This document shows, one piece after another, positions 17,342-26,297 of a stretch of DNA of 64,000 nt. Both the position numbers and the translations under genes were made by a program. This DNA is from UA16 sp042095135 (GTDB taxonomy: Bacteria; Bacteroidota; Bacteroidia; Flavobacteriales_D; Sanyastnellaceae). The notes below the pieces were generated by a model. It was not told the DNA's origin and did not search any database. It was given only the letters and a program-made list of their open reading frames with translations. Position 1 is the first letter of the stretch; every line of letters starts with the position of its first letter. The stretch lies in NCBI GenBank assembly GCA_042095135.1, contig JBELBV010000006.1:7191-71190 (forward strand). The letters run 5' to 3'.

Positions 17342-17458
17342 TTAACCCTGACGTTGCTTCATTTTAGGATTCTTCTTATTAATGACATACAAGCGGCCTT
17401 TCCGACGAACAATCTTGCAGTCGGCAGTACGCTTTTTAAGTGAAGCACGGGTTTTCAT
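17342..17458 (-). CDS. rpmJ: Ribosomal protein bL36, zinc-free form
   Basis: A 38-residue protein found by direct translation: begins MKTRASLKKRTADCK and ends NPKMKQRQG. The zinc form has ligands at C11, C14, C27 and H33; here these positions are T11, C14, N27 and M33, so this is the C-minus paralogue. It lies between infA (7-nt gap) and rpsM (26-nt gap), its usual place. Confidence 0.97.
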   Translation of the reverse strand: MKTRASLKKRTADCKIVRRKGRLYVINKKNPKMKQRQG

Positions 17459-17465
17459 AGTGCAA

Positions 17466-17687
17466 TTATTTCTTGTATCTGAACGAGATTCGACCTTTTG
17501 TCAAATCGTAGGGAGACATATCCACTCGCACGCGGTCACCGGGCAAGATTTTGATGTAATACATCCGCATCTTTCCTGAAATGTGGGCCGTGATGATGTG
17601 CCCATTTTCCAATTCAACTCGGAACATTGCGTTGGACAATGCTTCGAGGATCGTGCCGTCTTGCGTTATGGACGCTTGTTTCGCCAT
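17466..17687 (-). CDS. infA: Translation initiation factor IF-1
   Basis: Single S1/OB-fold protein of 73 residues that occupies the ribosomal A site during initiation. Visible motifs: TILEALSNAMFRVELENGH, ISGKMRMYYIKILPGDRV and DLTKGRISFRYK. Placed between map and rpmJ. Confidence 0.98.
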   Translation of the reverse strand: MAKQASITQDGTILEALSNAMFRVELENGHIITAHISGKMRMYYIKILPGDRVRVDMSPYDLTKGRISFRYKK

Positions 17688-17716
17688 ATGATTTAATCTC
17701 TGGTTAGAGTATCGTT

Positions 17717-18505
17717 TTAGTATTGTAAGACTTTTTCTATTTCGTCAAAACTTGAGAGAACGTCCGCTCGGCCTTTGCGCACCACGATGTCGTGTTCGAA
17801 GTGTGCACTCACCTTGCGATCTGCCGTCACAATCGTCCAGCCGTCTTCCAAGTGGAAGACTTCCTTTCGACCGAGGTTGATCATGGGCTCGATGGCCAAA
17901 ACCATTCCGTCCATCAAACGCGGACCGTTGCCGCGTCTGCCGTAGTTGGGGACTTCCGGTGCTTCGTGCAACGAACGACCCAACCCGTGACCCACCAATT
18001 CTCGAACCACTCCGTAGCCGTTTTGTTCGGCGTGTTGCTGGCAAGCAAATCCGATGTCTCCGATTCGTTTACCAACCACCGCTTGCTCAATGGCAAGTCG
18101 GAGGCATTCTTTGGTGACGTCTAGTAGCTGCTGAACTTCCGGTGCAATTTCGCCCACCGCAAAGGTGTACGCACTGTCGCCGTAAAATTCATTCTTCAAC
18201 ACCCCACAATCGATGGACACGATGTCCCCTTCTTCCAAAGGCCGATCGTTTGGGATGCCGTGCACAACCGCCTCGTTGACGGAGGTGCACAAGGAGTTTG
18301 GAAACCCTCCGTACCCCTTGAAGCCTGGTTCTGCACCGTGGTCGCGAATGAATTCTTCAGCAACCACGTCGAGTTCCAGTGTCGTAACCCCCGGACGAAT
18401 CCGACTGGCTACGGCAGCTAACGTTTTCCCTACAAGCAAAGAACTTTCCCGAAGGAGCTCGACCTCTTCGTCCGTTTTGATATGCACGCGTCGGCCGAAA
18501 CCCAT
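17717..18505 (-). CDS. map: Methionine aminopeptidase, type I
   Basis: Removes the initiator methionine from new proteins. The five metal ligands of the family are all present: D99 (VSIDCG), D110 (FYGDSAY), H173 (VGHGLG), E206 (AIEPM) and E237 (HFEHDI). It has 262 residues with no N-terminal extension, as in type Ia. It is translated after secY with a 6-nt gap; no adk lies between them. Confidence 0.98.
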   Translation of the reverse strand: MGFGRRVHIKTDEEVELLRESSLLVGKTLAAVASRIRPGVTTLELDVVAEEFIRDHGAEPGFKGYGGFPNSLCTSVNEAVVHGIPNDRPLEEGDIVSIDCGVLKNEFYGDSAYTFAVGEIAPEVQQLLDVTKECLRLAIEQAVVGKRIGDIGFACQQHAEQNGYGVVRELVGHGLGRSLHEAPEVPNYGRRGNGPRLMDGMVLAIEPMINLGRKEVFHLEDGWTIVTADRKVSAHFEHDIVVRKGRADVLSSFDEIEKVLQY

Positions 18506-18511
18506 TTCAGG

Positions 18512-19861
18512 TTATCCCGCAATGCCACCCACAGGAGACTGCGGACGGCTACGCAATTTTCCGGACTTCATCAAACCGTCGTAGTGACGAGAGAGCAGGT
18601 AGCTCTCGATTTGCTGAAGGGTATCCAGAATGACCCCAACCATGATCAACAGCGACGTACCGCCGAAGAAAATGGAGAAGCCTTGCGCTTTTGTTAATCC
18701 GAGGCTGAACACGATTGCCGGCAAAATGGCAATCAAGGCCAGCATCAATGAACCGGGTAACGTGATGTTGGACAACACGCGCTCCAAGAAATCCGCTGTG
18801 GGCTTTCCTGGCTTCACACCCGGAACGAAACTGTTTTGACGCTTCAAGTCATCCGCCATTTGGTTGGGGTTGACCGTAATCGCCGTGTAGAAGTAAGTAA
18901 AGACCACAATCATCACGAAGAAGATCAGGTTGTACCATAAGCCATTGAAATCAGACAAGCTCTGCAACGCCGCATTGTCCTGGAACGTTTCGCTCTGCGT
19001 GAGGTACAAGGGCACGAACATGATTGCCTGAGCAAAGATGATCGGCATGACACCGGCAGAGTTTACTTTCAAGGGGATGTAGCTGCGCGCGCCCTCGCCT
19101 TGTGGGAGATGCGTTCCACCGGCTTGCATCTTGGCCATCTGCACAGGCACTTTACGCAACGCTTGTACCAAGGCAACGCTAGCACCTATAATGATCAACA
19201 AGAAGGCAATCTCCACCAAGAAGAAGAACACAGACGTGTCCGGGTGGATGAATTCTTGAATGATCGCTTGCGGGAACGTAGCGATGATGCCGATCATGAT
19301 GAGCAAGGAGATACCGTTGCCCACACCTTTGTCGGTTATGCGTTCACCCAACCACATGATGACCAGGGTTGAACACACCAAGATCAACACCGCACTGAAC
19401 CACCAAAACGTTGAAGGATTGGCAACCGCTCCGGGAACGCCCGCTACCGAAGTCGCGAGATAACCAGGCGCCTGCACCAACGTAATGGCAATGGTCAAGA
19501 AACGCGTGTATTGGTTGATTTTCTTCCGGCCGCTCTCGCCTTCAGCTTGCATCTTCTGAACCGCGGGTACAGCAATGCCCAACAACTGAATGATGATCGA
19601 TGCCGAGATGTATGGCATAATGCCCAATGCAAAGATTGAGGCACGCGTGAAAGCTCCACCCGTGAACAAGGACAACAAGTCGCCCAAGCCGCCGCTTCCG
19701 GACTGAGCCATCTGCTCAGCCAAAACGTCGCTGTTCACACCAGGGATCACGATGAACGAGCCGATTCGGTAAACCAAAATCAAGCCCAGGGTTATGCCCA
19801 ACTTCTGGCGCAACTCTTCGTGCTTCCAGATATTCGAGATCTGAGTGAAAAAATTCTTCAT
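18512..19861 (-). CDS. secY: Preprotein translocase subunit SecY
   Basis: Channel subunit of the Sec translocon, 449 residues with about ten membrane helices. Diagnostic segments include GITLGLILVYRIGSFIVIPG, the plug region after it, FALGIMPYISASIIIQLL and GERITDKGVGNGISLLIM, and RQNSFVPGVKPGKPT in the cytosolic loop that contacts ribosomes. It lies between rplO and map. Confidence 0.98.
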   Translation of the reverse strand: MKNFFTQISNIWKHEELRQKLGITLGLILVYRIGSFIVIPGVNSDVLAEQMAQSGSGGLGDLLSLFTGGAFTRASIFALGIMPYISASIIIQLLGIAVPAVQKMQAEGESGRKKINQYTRFLTIAITLVQAPGYLATSVAGVPGAVANPSTFWWFSAVLILVCSTLVIMWLGERITDKGVGNGISLLIMIGIIATFPQAIIQEFIHPDTSVFFFLVEIAFLLIIIGASVALVQALRKVPVQMAKMQAGGTHLPQGEGARSYIPLKVNSAGVMPIIFAQAIMFVPLYLTQSETFQDNAALQSLSDFNGLWYNLIFFVMIVVFTYFYTAITVNPNQMADDLKRQNSFVPGVKPGKPTADFLERVLSNITLPGSLMLALIAILPAIVFSLGLTKAQGFSIFFGGTSLLIMVGVILDTLQQIESYLLSRHYDGLMKSGKLRSRPQSPVGGIAG

Positions 19862-19872
19862 CTGAGTGAGGT

Positions 19873-20319
19873 TTATGCTTCGGTTGCTTCACCGCCAGCT
19901 GCTTCGATGGCAGCCTTTGCAGATGCTGAAAATTTGTGCGCTGTTACAGGTACACCTGTCTTCAATTCTCCTCGTCCGAGGATCTTGACCAAATCACGCT
20001 TTCCGGCGAGGCCGTTTTCCATGATGTCGTTAAGGGTAACTGCTTTGAGCTTCTTGCGGTCAATCAATTCCTGGAGGGTGTCCAAGTTGATGCCCTTGTA
20101 CTCCACACGGTTCGGGTTGGTGAAACCGAACTTGGGTACGCGGCGCTGAAGCGGCTGTTGGCCACCTTCAAAACCGATTTTGCTCTTGTAGCCGGAACGA
20201 GACTTCGCGCCTTTGTGACCACGTGTAGAGGTGCCTCCGTGACCGGAGCCTTCACCGCGACCAACTCGCTTGCGCTGTTTCCGAGAACCATCTGCTGGCT
20301 TGAGATTGCTGAGATTCAT
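19873..20319 (-). CDS. rplO: Ribosomal protein uL15
   Basis: Large-subunit protein of 148 residues. The glycine/arginine-rich N-terminus (KRVGRGEGSGHGGTSTRGHKG) that threads into 23S rRNA and the RRVPKFGFTN segment are typical. A short acidic/alanine end (AIEAAGGEATEA) follows. Confidence 0.98.
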   Translation of the reverse strand: MNLSNLKPADGSRKQRKRVGRGEGSGHGGTSTRGHKGAKSRSGYKSKIGFEGGQQPLQRRVPKFGFTNPNRVEYKGINLDTLQELIDRKKLKAVTLNDIMENGLAGKRDLVKILGRGELKTGVPVTAHKFSASAKAAIEAAGGEATEA

Positions 20320-20339
20320 GGCTAATGCTGGTTAATGAT

Positions 20340-20519
20340 TTAAAGTTCTTCGACCGTGACGAGGTGGCTCACCTTTTGGACCATGCCCAAAATCTGTGGT
20401 GTGGCCTCGTGCTCGACCGGATTGTGCAATTTCTTAATTCCGAGGGCCTGGATGGTGGCCTTCTGACGCTTAGGGCGGTTGATCGCACTGCGCACTTGGG
20501 TGATTTTGATTTTTCCCAT
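20340..20519 (-). CDS. rpmD: Ribosomal protein uL30
   Basis: A 59-residue protein found by direct translation; begins MGKIKITQVRSAINRPKRQK and ends SHLVTVEEL. The segment KITQVRSAI-RPKRQKATIQALGI-K is the uL30 signature. It fills the rpsE-rplO interval (gaps 11 and 20 nt), where uL30 is expected. Confidence 0.97.
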   Translation of the reverse strand: MGKIKITQVRSAINRPKRQKATIQALGIKKLHNPVEHEATPQILGMVQKVSHLVTVEEL

Positions 20520-20530
20520 GGTATTCGAGA

Positions 20531-21070
20531 TTAACCGTTAAACACTTTGTGTACAGAGATGCCACGCAATTGAGCGATGTCCTTGGCGCTTCGCAATTCC
20601 TGCAGAGCATTGAACGTTGCCTTCACAACGTTGTGCGGATTGCTCGAACCCAGTGACTTAGCGAGTACATCCTTGATACCTGCGCTTTCCAACACAGCAC
20701 GCATCGCACCACCGGCGATTACGCCAGTACCTGGGGATGCAGGGCGGATCATGACGTGCGCGCCGGCGAACTTCATCTCCTGCGCGTGTGGGATGGTGCC
20801 GTTCACCAATGGAACTTCAACCATATTCTTCTTCGCGTCCTCGATGCCTTTCTGGATGGAAGTTGCCACCTCACGGCTCTTGCCCAATCCGTGACCTACA
20901 CGGCCCTTCTCGTCACCGACGACCATGATTGAGCTGAAGCTAAACGTACGGCCACCTTTTGTGGTCTTTGCAACACGGTTGATACCAACCAAGCGCTCCT
21001 TCAAATCCGGATCACCGGTTCGCGATTGCTGCTGGTTGTCGCGTCCTTTTCGTTGTTGACGTTGTTCCAT
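20531..21070 (-). CDS. rpsE: Ribosomal protein uS5
   Basis: Small-subunit protein important for decoding accuracy, 179 residues. After a charged Gln/Arg-rich start (MEQRQQRKGRDNQQQSR) come the double-stranded RNA-binding domain (NRVAKTTKGGRTFSF, VVGDEKGRVGHGLGKSREV) and RPASPGTGVIAGGAMRAVLE. Confidence 0.98.
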   Translation of the reverse strand: MEQRQQRKGRDNQQQSRTGDPDLKERLVGINRVAKTTKGGRTFSFSSIMVVGDEKGRVGHGLGKSREVATSIQKGIEDAKKNMVEVPLVNGTIPHAQEMKFAGAHVMIRPASPGTGVIAGGAMRAVLESAGIKDVLAKSLGSSNPHNVVKATFNALQELRSAKDIAQLRGISVHKVFNG

Positions 21071-21076
21071 CTTTCC

Positions 21077-21427
21077 TTAGAATTTGAGCCCGGCTTCGCG
21101 AGCAGCTTCTGCCAGGGACTTCACCCGGCCGTGATACAAATAGCCGTTTCGATCAAAAACGACGGATTCAATTCCCGCAGCCTTGGCCTTTTCTGCGATC
21201 ATCTGACCAACGGCAGCAGCTTGGTCCAGCTTGGGGCCTTTCGCGTCGTCAGCGCCCAATGAACCCGCTGCAGCCAACGTACGACCTGCGCGGTCGTCAA
21301 TGATCTGTGCGTAGATCTGCTTGTTGCTTCGGAAAACAGACAACCGGGGGCATTCCGAAGTACCGTGGATTTTACCACGTACACGGCGCTTGATGCGGTT
21401 GCGAGCGAATGATTTTTTCGTTCCCAT
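21077..21427 (-). CDS. rplR: Ribosomal protein uL18
   Basis: 5S rRNA-binding protein of 116 residues. Recognised by IKRRVRGKIHGTSECPRLSV, FRSNKQIYAQIIDD and the C-terminal FDRNGYLYHGRVKSLAEAARE. It sits between rplF and rpsE. Confidence 0.98.
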   Translation of the reverse strand: MGTKKSFARNRIKRRVRGKIHGTSECPRLSVFRSNKQIYAQIIDDRAGRTLAAAGSLGADDAKGPKLDQAAAVGQMIAEKAKAAGIESVVFDRNGYLYHGRVKSLAEAAREAGLKF

Positions 21428-21436
21428 GGTTCTCTC

Positions 21437-21988
21437 TTATTTAGCGGCGGTCTTACCAGCCTTGCGACGAATCTGTTCGCCGGCGTAACGTACACCCTTG
21501 CCTTTGTAAGGCTCAGGCTTGCGCAACGAGCGAATTTTCGCGGCCACCGTACCGATGAGCTGCTTATCGTGCGAGGTCAATTCTACGTATGGGTTCTCAC
21601 CCTTTTTCGTTTCTGCTTTCAGCTTAATCTCCTCGGGCAAACGCATGATGATTTGGTGGCTGAAGCCCAGCGCCAATGTCAAGTCTTGTCCTGCTGAAGA
21701 GGCACGGAAACCGACACCGACCAATTCCAAACGAATCAAATACCCGTTCGTAACACCTTCGATCATGTTGTTCACCAAGGCGCGGTACAAACCGTGCTTT
21801 GAGCGGTACTCCTTGTGATCAGAAGGGCGCGTAAAAGTCAAAACATTGTCGTTCAACTCCACACCGATCTCTGAAGCGATGGTCTGCTCCAATTCCCCTT
21901 TGGGGCCCTTTACCTTGATTGAATCACCATCAATCGTCACTGTGACGCCTGCTGGTACTTCAATGGGTGCTTTTCCTATCCGTGACAT
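21437..21988 (-). CDS. rplF: Ribosomal protein uL6
   Basis: Large-subunit protein of 183 residues with two related domains. Starts MSRIGKAPIEVPAGVTV; the C-terminal signature PEPYKGKGVRYAGEQIRRKAGK is complete. Confidence 0.98.
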   Translation of the reverse strand: MSRIGKAPIEVPAGVTVTIDGDSIKVKGPKGELEQTIASEIGVELNDNVLTFTRPSDHKEYRSKHGLYRALVNNMIEGVTNGYLIRLELVGVGFRASSAGQDLTLALGFSHQIIMRLPEEIKLKAETKKGENPYVELTSHDKQLIGTVAAKIRSLRKPEPYKGKGVRYAGEQIRRKAGKTAAK

Positions 21989-22006
21989 AATGCTATTCCT
22001 TTCTTA

Positions 22007-22405
22007 TCAGTAAACGGTGCAGATGACTTCACCTCCGATGTTCATCTTGCGCGCTTCTTTATCGGTCATCAAACCCTTAGAAGTGCTCACGATGCAAACA
22101 CCGAGGCCGTTGAGTACGCGTGGGAGATCGCCCGAGCCCGCGTATTGGCGCAGTCCTGGTGTTGAAACACGCTGCAATTCAGTAATGGCAGGACGCTTGG
22201 TCTTGCTGTCGTAACGCAATGCAATCTTGATGGTGCCTTGGTAGCCCTCTTCATCAAACTTGAAGTTGAGGATGTAACCCTTGTCAAAGAGAATTCGGGT
22301 CATCTCCTTCTTCATATTGGAAGCTGGAATCTCCACGACTTTGTGACCGGCCATCTGCGCGTTGCGGATGCGAGTCAGGTAATCTGCGATCGGATCAGTA
22401 TTCAT
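22007..22405 (-). CDS. rpsH: Ribosomal protein uS8
   Basis: Small-subunit protein of 132 residues; in E. coli it is also the translational repressor of the spc operon, which is not testable here. Starts MNTDPIADYLTRIRNAQ and contains GLGVCIVSTSKGLMTDKEAR, both typical. Confidence 0.98.
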   Translation of the reverse strand: MNTDPIADYLTRIRNAQMAGHKVVEIPASNMKKEMTRILFDKGYILNFKFDEEGYQGTIKIALRYDSKTKRPAITELQRVSTPGLRQYAGSGDLPRVLNGLGVCIVSTSKGLMTDKEARKMNIGGEVICTVY

Positions 22406-22426
22406 AATCTTCAGTCTATTCGTGGG

Positions 22427-22696
22427 TTACCAACTTGCTTTCTTAACGCCTGGAATCTTACCAGACAACGCCATCTTTCGGAACAATACACGAGAGACTC
22501 CGAACTGACGCATGTATCCACGAGGACGGCCCGTGATTTGGCATCGGTTGTGCATGCGCACCGCTGCACTGTTTGGAGGAAGCTTTTGCAGTCCTTCCCA
22601 ATCACCAGCAGCTTTCAACGCGGCACGCTTTTCGGCGTACTTGGCTACCATCTTGGCTCGCTTGCGCTCACGCGCTTTCATTGATTCTTTTGCCAT
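22427..22696 (-). CDS. rpsN: Ribosomal protein uS14, zinc-free form
   Basis: An 89-residue protein starting MAKESMKARERKR; upstream in-frame codons belong to the end of rplE and are not used. The C-terminal NRCQITGRPRGYMRQFGVSR is the family signature. Only one cysteine is present and the CxxC pair of the short zinc form is absent, so this is the longer zinc-free class. Confidence 0.97.
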   Translation of the reverse strand: MAKESMKARERKRAKMVAKYAEKRAALKAAGDWEGLQKLPPNSAAVRMHNRCQITGRPRGYMRQFGVSRVLFRKMALSGKIPGVKKASW

Positions 22697-22700
22697 CTTA

Positions 22701-23249
22701 CTACTTTTTGAAAGGGAAGCCGAATCCTTCGAGCAACGCTTGCGCTTCCTCATCGGTATTCGCTGATGTGACAATCGTGATATCCATTCCGTTGAAGAAC
22801 TTCACCTCGTCGAGGCTAATCTCCGGGAAAATGACCTGTTCCTTCACACCAAAGGTGAAGTTTCCGCGGCCATCAAACCCCTTCGCCTTCACCCCTTGGA
22901 AATCACGGGTACGAGGCAATGAAATGGCTATTAGACGATCCAAAAATTCATACATGCGATCGCGGCGCAGTGTCACGCGTGAACCGATTGGCATGCCCTT
23001 ACGCAACTTAAAGTTCGACACGTCCTTGGTCGAGATGGTTTTCACCGCCTTCTGACCGGCCACACGTGTCATCTCCTCTGTGGAGTACTCAACAATCTTC
23101 TTATCGGCAATAGCTTTTCCGAGGCCTTGGTTCAGGCAAATCTTGGTGACGCGGGGTACCTGCATCACACTCTTGTACTCAAAGCGCTCCTTGAGCGAGG
23201 GTACAATTTCCTCAGCGTACTGAGTCTGGAGTCTTGGAACGTAACTCAT
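22701..23249 (-). CDS. rplE: Ribosomal protein uL5
   Basis: 5S rRNA-binding protein of 182 residues starting MSYVPRLQTQYAEEIVP. Includes KICLNQGLGKAIADKK and FGVKEQVIFPEI. The ATG at 23249 overlaps the rplX stop by one base (TGATG); a GTG just before it is also in frame but not needed. Confidence 0.97.
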   Translation of the reverse strand: MSYVPRLQTQYAEEIVPSLKERFEYKSVMQVPRVTKICLNQGLGKAIADKKIVEYSTEEMTRVAGQKAVKTISTKDVSNFKLRKGMPIGSRVTLRRDRMYEFLDRLIAISLPRTRDFQGVKAKGFDGRGNFTFGVKEQVIFPEISLDEVKFFNGMDITIVTSANTDEEAQALLEGFGFPFKK

Positions 23250-23569
23250 CACTTCAGTTCCTCATTGGTTTTCTTAGAATAACGAACAAGCTTTCCATCG
23301 TCTCCACGACGACGTCCAACTCGGGTCGCGTTGCCGGCGGCGTCAACCACCATCACATTTGAAATGTGGATGCCCGCTTCGATACTTTCGATGCCACCTT
23401 GTGGATTCGCAGGACCAGGCTTCACATGCTTCTTCACCATGTTGATGCCCTCGATTTTCACGCGATCTGACTTGCGGTCAACCGACAACACAGTTCCCTG
23501 CTTGCCTTTGCTTCCGCCTGAAATCACCTTTACGGTATCTCCTTTTTTGACTTTTACTCGCTTAAACAT
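23249..23569 (-). CDS. rplX: Ribosomal protein uL24
   Basis: Assembly-initiating large-subunit protein of 106 residues. The KOW motif is visible (VKKGDTVKVISGGSKGKQGT) and the C-terminal part ends TRVGRRRGDDGKLVRYSKKT. MFKRVKV at 23569 is the family start; the in-frame extension upstream is not supported. Confidence 0.97.
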   Translation of the reverse strand: MFKRVKVKKGDTVKVISGGSKGKQGTVLSVDRKSDRVKIEGINMVKKHVKPGPANPQGGIESIEAGIHISNVMVVDAAGNATRVGRRRGDDGKLVRYSKKTNEELK

Positions 23570-23579
23570 GGTCTTCGAA

Positions 23580-23948
23580 TTAAAGCACCTCAGGGGCAAG
23601 TGAAACAATTTTCATGAAGTCCTTCTCACGGAGTTCACGGGCCACAGGGCCGAAAATTCGTGTGCCGCGCATTTCACCGTTGGCGTTCAACAACACGATG
23701 GCGTTGTCGTCAAAACGGATGTACGACCCGTCTGCACGTCGGACGGCCTTTTTGGTGCGGACCACCACCCCTTTCGAGACGGCTCCTTTTTTGATGTTAC
23801 CGTTTGGCGTGGCTGCCTTGACAGTCACAACTACGGTATCCCCGATGCTTGCATATCGCCGACGTGTACCACCCAACACCCGGATGCAAAGGACCTCCTT
23901 TGCTCCGCTGTTGTCAGCCACCTTCATGCGGGATTCTTGTTGTATCAT
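23580..23948 (-). CDS. rplN: Ribosomal protein uL14
   Basis: Large-subunit interface protein of 122 residues. Starts MIQQESRMKVADNSGAKEV and has the signature KGVVVRTKKAVRRADGSYI followed by RIFGPVARELREKDFMKIVS. Confidence 0.98.
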   Translation of the reverse strand: MIQQESRMKVADNSGAKEVLCIRVLGGTRRRYASIGDTVVVTVKAATPNGNIKKGAVSKGVVVRTKKAVRRADGSYIRFDDNAIVLLNANGEMRGTRIFGPVARELREKDFMKIVSLAPEVL

Positions 23949-23982
23949 CTTCTGGTTTCTTTCGCTTTATACTCCTCCAGGA

Positions 23983-24258
23983 TTACTTCGCACGCTCGAT
24001 TACCTCGACCAATCGCCAGCACTTACGCTTGCTCATTGGTCGCGTCTCCATGATGCGAACCGTATCTCCGATGTTGCAGGTATCTGCCTCATCATGAGCC
24101 ATGAACTTGCTCGTCTTCTTGACGAACTTTCCATACTTGACGTGCTTCTCCTTCCGCTCCACGGTTACAGTGATGCTCTTGGTCATGGAATTGGACGTAA
24201 CAACGCCAATTCGCTCCTTGCGCAGGTTGCGCTCCAATGGTGTGCTTTCAGTGCTCAT
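23983..24258 (-). CDS. rpsQ: Ribosomal protein uS17
   Basis: OB-fold 16S rRNA-binding protein of 91 residues. RKERIGVVTSNSMTKSITV, then a KYGKFVKKTSKFMAHDE segment and the C-terminal CNIGDTVRIMETRPMSKRK. Its ATG overlaps the rpmC stop by 4 nt. Confidence 0.98.
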   Translation of the reverse strand: MSTESTPLERNLRKERIGVVTSNSMTKSITVTVERKEKHVKYGKFVKKTSKFMAHDEADTCNIGDTVRIMETRPMSKRKCWRLVEVIERAK

Positions 24259-24455
24259 GAGTTCGCGTTCTTACGTGCATTCAATTCAGTCAACAGGCGC
24301 GCAACATCGCGCTTCTTGTATTTGAGAGCGGTCGTGGACTCCAGACCGGATACGGTGTGGTTGAACCGCAGTTTCTCGAGTGCTTCGCGCTCCACCTCAA
24401 TGCGCTCCTGCAAATCGGAGTCAGAGAGTTGTCGGATTTCAGTCATTTCAATCAT
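24255..24455 (-). CDS. rpmC: Ribosomal protein uL29
   Basis: Helical protein at the peptide exit tunnel. The core reads EIRQLSDSDLQERIEVERE and LRFNHTVSGLESTTALKYKK. The ATG at 24455 overlaps the rplP stop by one base and gives 66 residues; an ATG three codons on (24446, MTEIRQLSD) is an equally good start and closer to the family norm. Longer upstream readings are not supported. Confidence 0.93.
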   Translation of the reverse strand: MIEMTEIRQLSDSDLQERIEVEREALEKLRFNHTVSGLESTTALKYKKRDVARLLTELNARKNANS

Positions 24456-24874
24456 CACTCTGCATAATCTGGGCGTGTGACAAACTTGCACTTCACGGGC
24501 AACTTCTGTGCTCCGAGACGCAAGGCTTCTTGTGCGGTTTCCATAGGAACACCGTCAACTTCAAACATCAATCGACCTGGACGAACAGGAGCTACCCAGT
24601 GGCTAGGGGCACCTTTACCCTTACCCATACGTACCTCGGCAGGCTTCGATGTGATGGGCTTGTCCGGGAAGATTCGAATCCACACTTGACCTTCACGCTT
24701 CATGTAGCGGGTGATCGCGATACGTGCAGCTTCGATCTGACGAGAAGTGATGAATCCCACCTCCATCGTCTTGATTCCGAATGTTCCATATGCCAAGGTG
24801 CTTCCGCGGTACGCCAATCCGCGTACCCGGCCCTTTTGCATCTTTCTGAATTTCGTTCTTTTCGGCTGTAGCAT
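24455..24874 (-). CDS. rplP: Ribosomal protein uL16
   Basis: Large-subunit A-site protein of 139 residues. Starts MLQPKRTKFRKMQKGRVRG and contains WIRIFPDKPITSKPAEVRMG and GAPSHWVAPVRPGRLMFEVD. It follows rpsC by 15 nt. Confidence 0.98.
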   Translation of the reverse strand: MLQPKRTKFRKMQKGRVRGLAYRGSTLAYGTFGIKTMEVGFITSRQIEAARIAITRYMKREGQVWIRIFPDKPITSKPAEVRMGKGKGAPSHWVAPVRPGRLMFEVDGVPMETAQEALRLGAQKLPVKCKFVTRPDYAE

Positions 24875-24889
24875 GATCTAACTCTTCTA

Positions 24890-25609
24890 TCAGTTGCGCG
24901 AACGACGGCGACCTCCGCCTTGACGGCCTCCGCCGCGGCGGTCGTTCGATTGCTTTTGTGGTGGGATGGGCGACAAGTCCTTCTTGCCGTAAATCTCACC
25001 TCGGCAGATCCAGCACTTGATGCCGATGCGTCCGTAGGTGGTGTGTGCTTCCATCAATGCATAGTCGATGTCTGCACGGAACGTGTGCAATGGAATGCGG
25101 CCTTCTTTGTAGGACTCAGAACGCGCGATTTCCGCACCGTTCACACGGCCTGCAATGTTGATCTTGATTCCCTCAGCACCCAAGCGCATGGTACCCGCGA
25201 TGGCCATCTTGATGGCACGGCGGTGTGAGATACGCGCTTCGATTTGACGGGCGATGCTCTCGGCGACGAGCTTGGCATCCAACTCAGGACGCTTGATCTC
25301 GAAGATGTTGATTTGCACCTCCTTTCCTGTCAATTTTTTCAATTCTTCGCGGAGCTTGTCCACTTCCTGACCTCCTTTACCGATGATGACACCGGGGCGG
25401 GCAGACTTCACAGTCACCGTGACCAACTTGAGCGTGCGCTCAATGATGATGTTGGAAACGCTTGCTTTACGCAATCGAGCCAACAAGTACTCACGGATTC
25501 TCTCATCTTCCACAAGCTTATCCTTGTAGTCATTGCCTCCGTACCAATTCGAGTCCCATCCACGGATGAACCCAAGTCGATTTCCAATTGGATTTGTTTT
25601 CTGTCCCAT
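24890..25609 (-). CDS. rpsC: Ribosomal protein uS3
   Basis: mRNA-entry protein of the small subunit, 239 residues. Shows MGQKTNPIGNRLGFIRGWDS, the KH domain (RPGVIIGKGGQEVDKLREEL) and GRIGIKCWICRGEIYGKKD. The C-terminus is Gly/Arg-rich (DRRGGGRQGGGRRRSRN), a basic tail. Confidence 0.98.
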   Translation of the reverse strand: MGQKTNPIGNRLGFIRGWDSNWYGGNDYKDKLVEDERIREYLLARLRKASVSNIIIERTLKLVTVTVKSARPGVIIGKGGQEVDKLREELKKLTGKEVQINIFEIKRPELDAKLVAESIARQIEARISHRRAIKMAIAGTMRLGAEGIKINIAGRVNGAEIARSESYKEGRIPLHTFRADIDYALMEAHTTYGRIGIKCWICRGEIYGKKDLSPIPPQKQSNDRRGGGRQGGGRRRSRN

Positions 25610-25612
25610 GGT

Positions 25613-26011
25613 TTAGCTTTTGACGGAGTCTACGATGATGGTTACGTGGTTGCTGCGCTTGCGAATGCGGTGAGCACGGCCTTGGGGAGCAGTCTGAAGA
25701 CGCTTCAACATGCGCGCACTGTCCACCTTCACTTCGCGAACAATCAAATCTGATTCTTCCGGATTAACACCGGCGTTTTTGGCTTCCCAGTTTGCAATTG
25801 CCGACCGGAGTAACTTCTCCAAACGGTTGGACGCCTCCTGAGGGCTGAACTTCAAAATGTTCAACGCCTGGAACACATCCTTACCGCGCACCGAGTCAGC
25901 GACCAAACGCATCTTCCGTGGGGACGTCGGACAGTTGTTGAGCTTCGCGATGGCGATGCTCTTCATTTCTTCCTTTCGCGCTTCTGCAGCGAGTCGTTTA
26001 CGTTTTCCCAT
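25613..26011 (-). CDS. rplV: Ribosomal protein uL22
   Basis: Exit-tunnel protein of 132 residues. Signature NCPTSPRKMRLVADSVRGKD at the N-terminal part and KRLQTAPQGRAHRIRKRSNH in the loop that reaches into the tunnel. It starts after a short charged leader (MGKRKRLAAEARKEEM). Confidence 0.98.
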   Translation of the reverse strand: MGKRKRLAAEARKEEMKSIAIAKLNNCPTSPRKMRLVADSVRGKDVFQALNILKFSPQEASNRLEKLLRSAIANWEAKNAGVNPEESDLIVREVKVDSARMLKRLQTAPQGRAHRIRKRSNHVTIIVDSVKS

Positions 26012-26016
26012 GGCTA

Positions 26017-26292
26017 TTATCGCTTCTTGTCCTTCTTATCCGCGTGACCACGGAATGTGCGGGTGGGTGAGAATTCTCCAAGCTTGTGACCTACCATGTT
26101 TTCCGTTACGAAAACAGGGATGAACTGCCGGCCGTTGTGCACAGCAACTGTCAAACCGACAAAATCAGGCGTGATAGTACTAGAACGAGACCAAGTCTTG
26201 ATCACGGACTTTTTGCCCGATGCTTGCATCGCTTCAACACGATGGTTGAGCTTGTAGTGAACAAATGGGGGTTTCTTAAGTGAACGAGACAT
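26017..26292 (-). CDS. rpsS: Ribosomal protein uS19
   Basis: Small-subunit head protein of 91 residues. Starts MSRSLKKPPFVHYKL and has TWSRSSTITPDFVGLTVAVH and VGHKLGEFSPTRTFRGH, diagnostic for uS19. Confidence 0.98.
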   Translation of the reverse strand: MSRSLKKPPFVHYKLNHRVEAMQASGKKSVIKTWSRSSTITPDFVGLTVAVHNGRQFIPVFVTENMVGHKLGEFSPTRTFRGHADKKDKKR

Positions 26293-26297
26293 GGCTA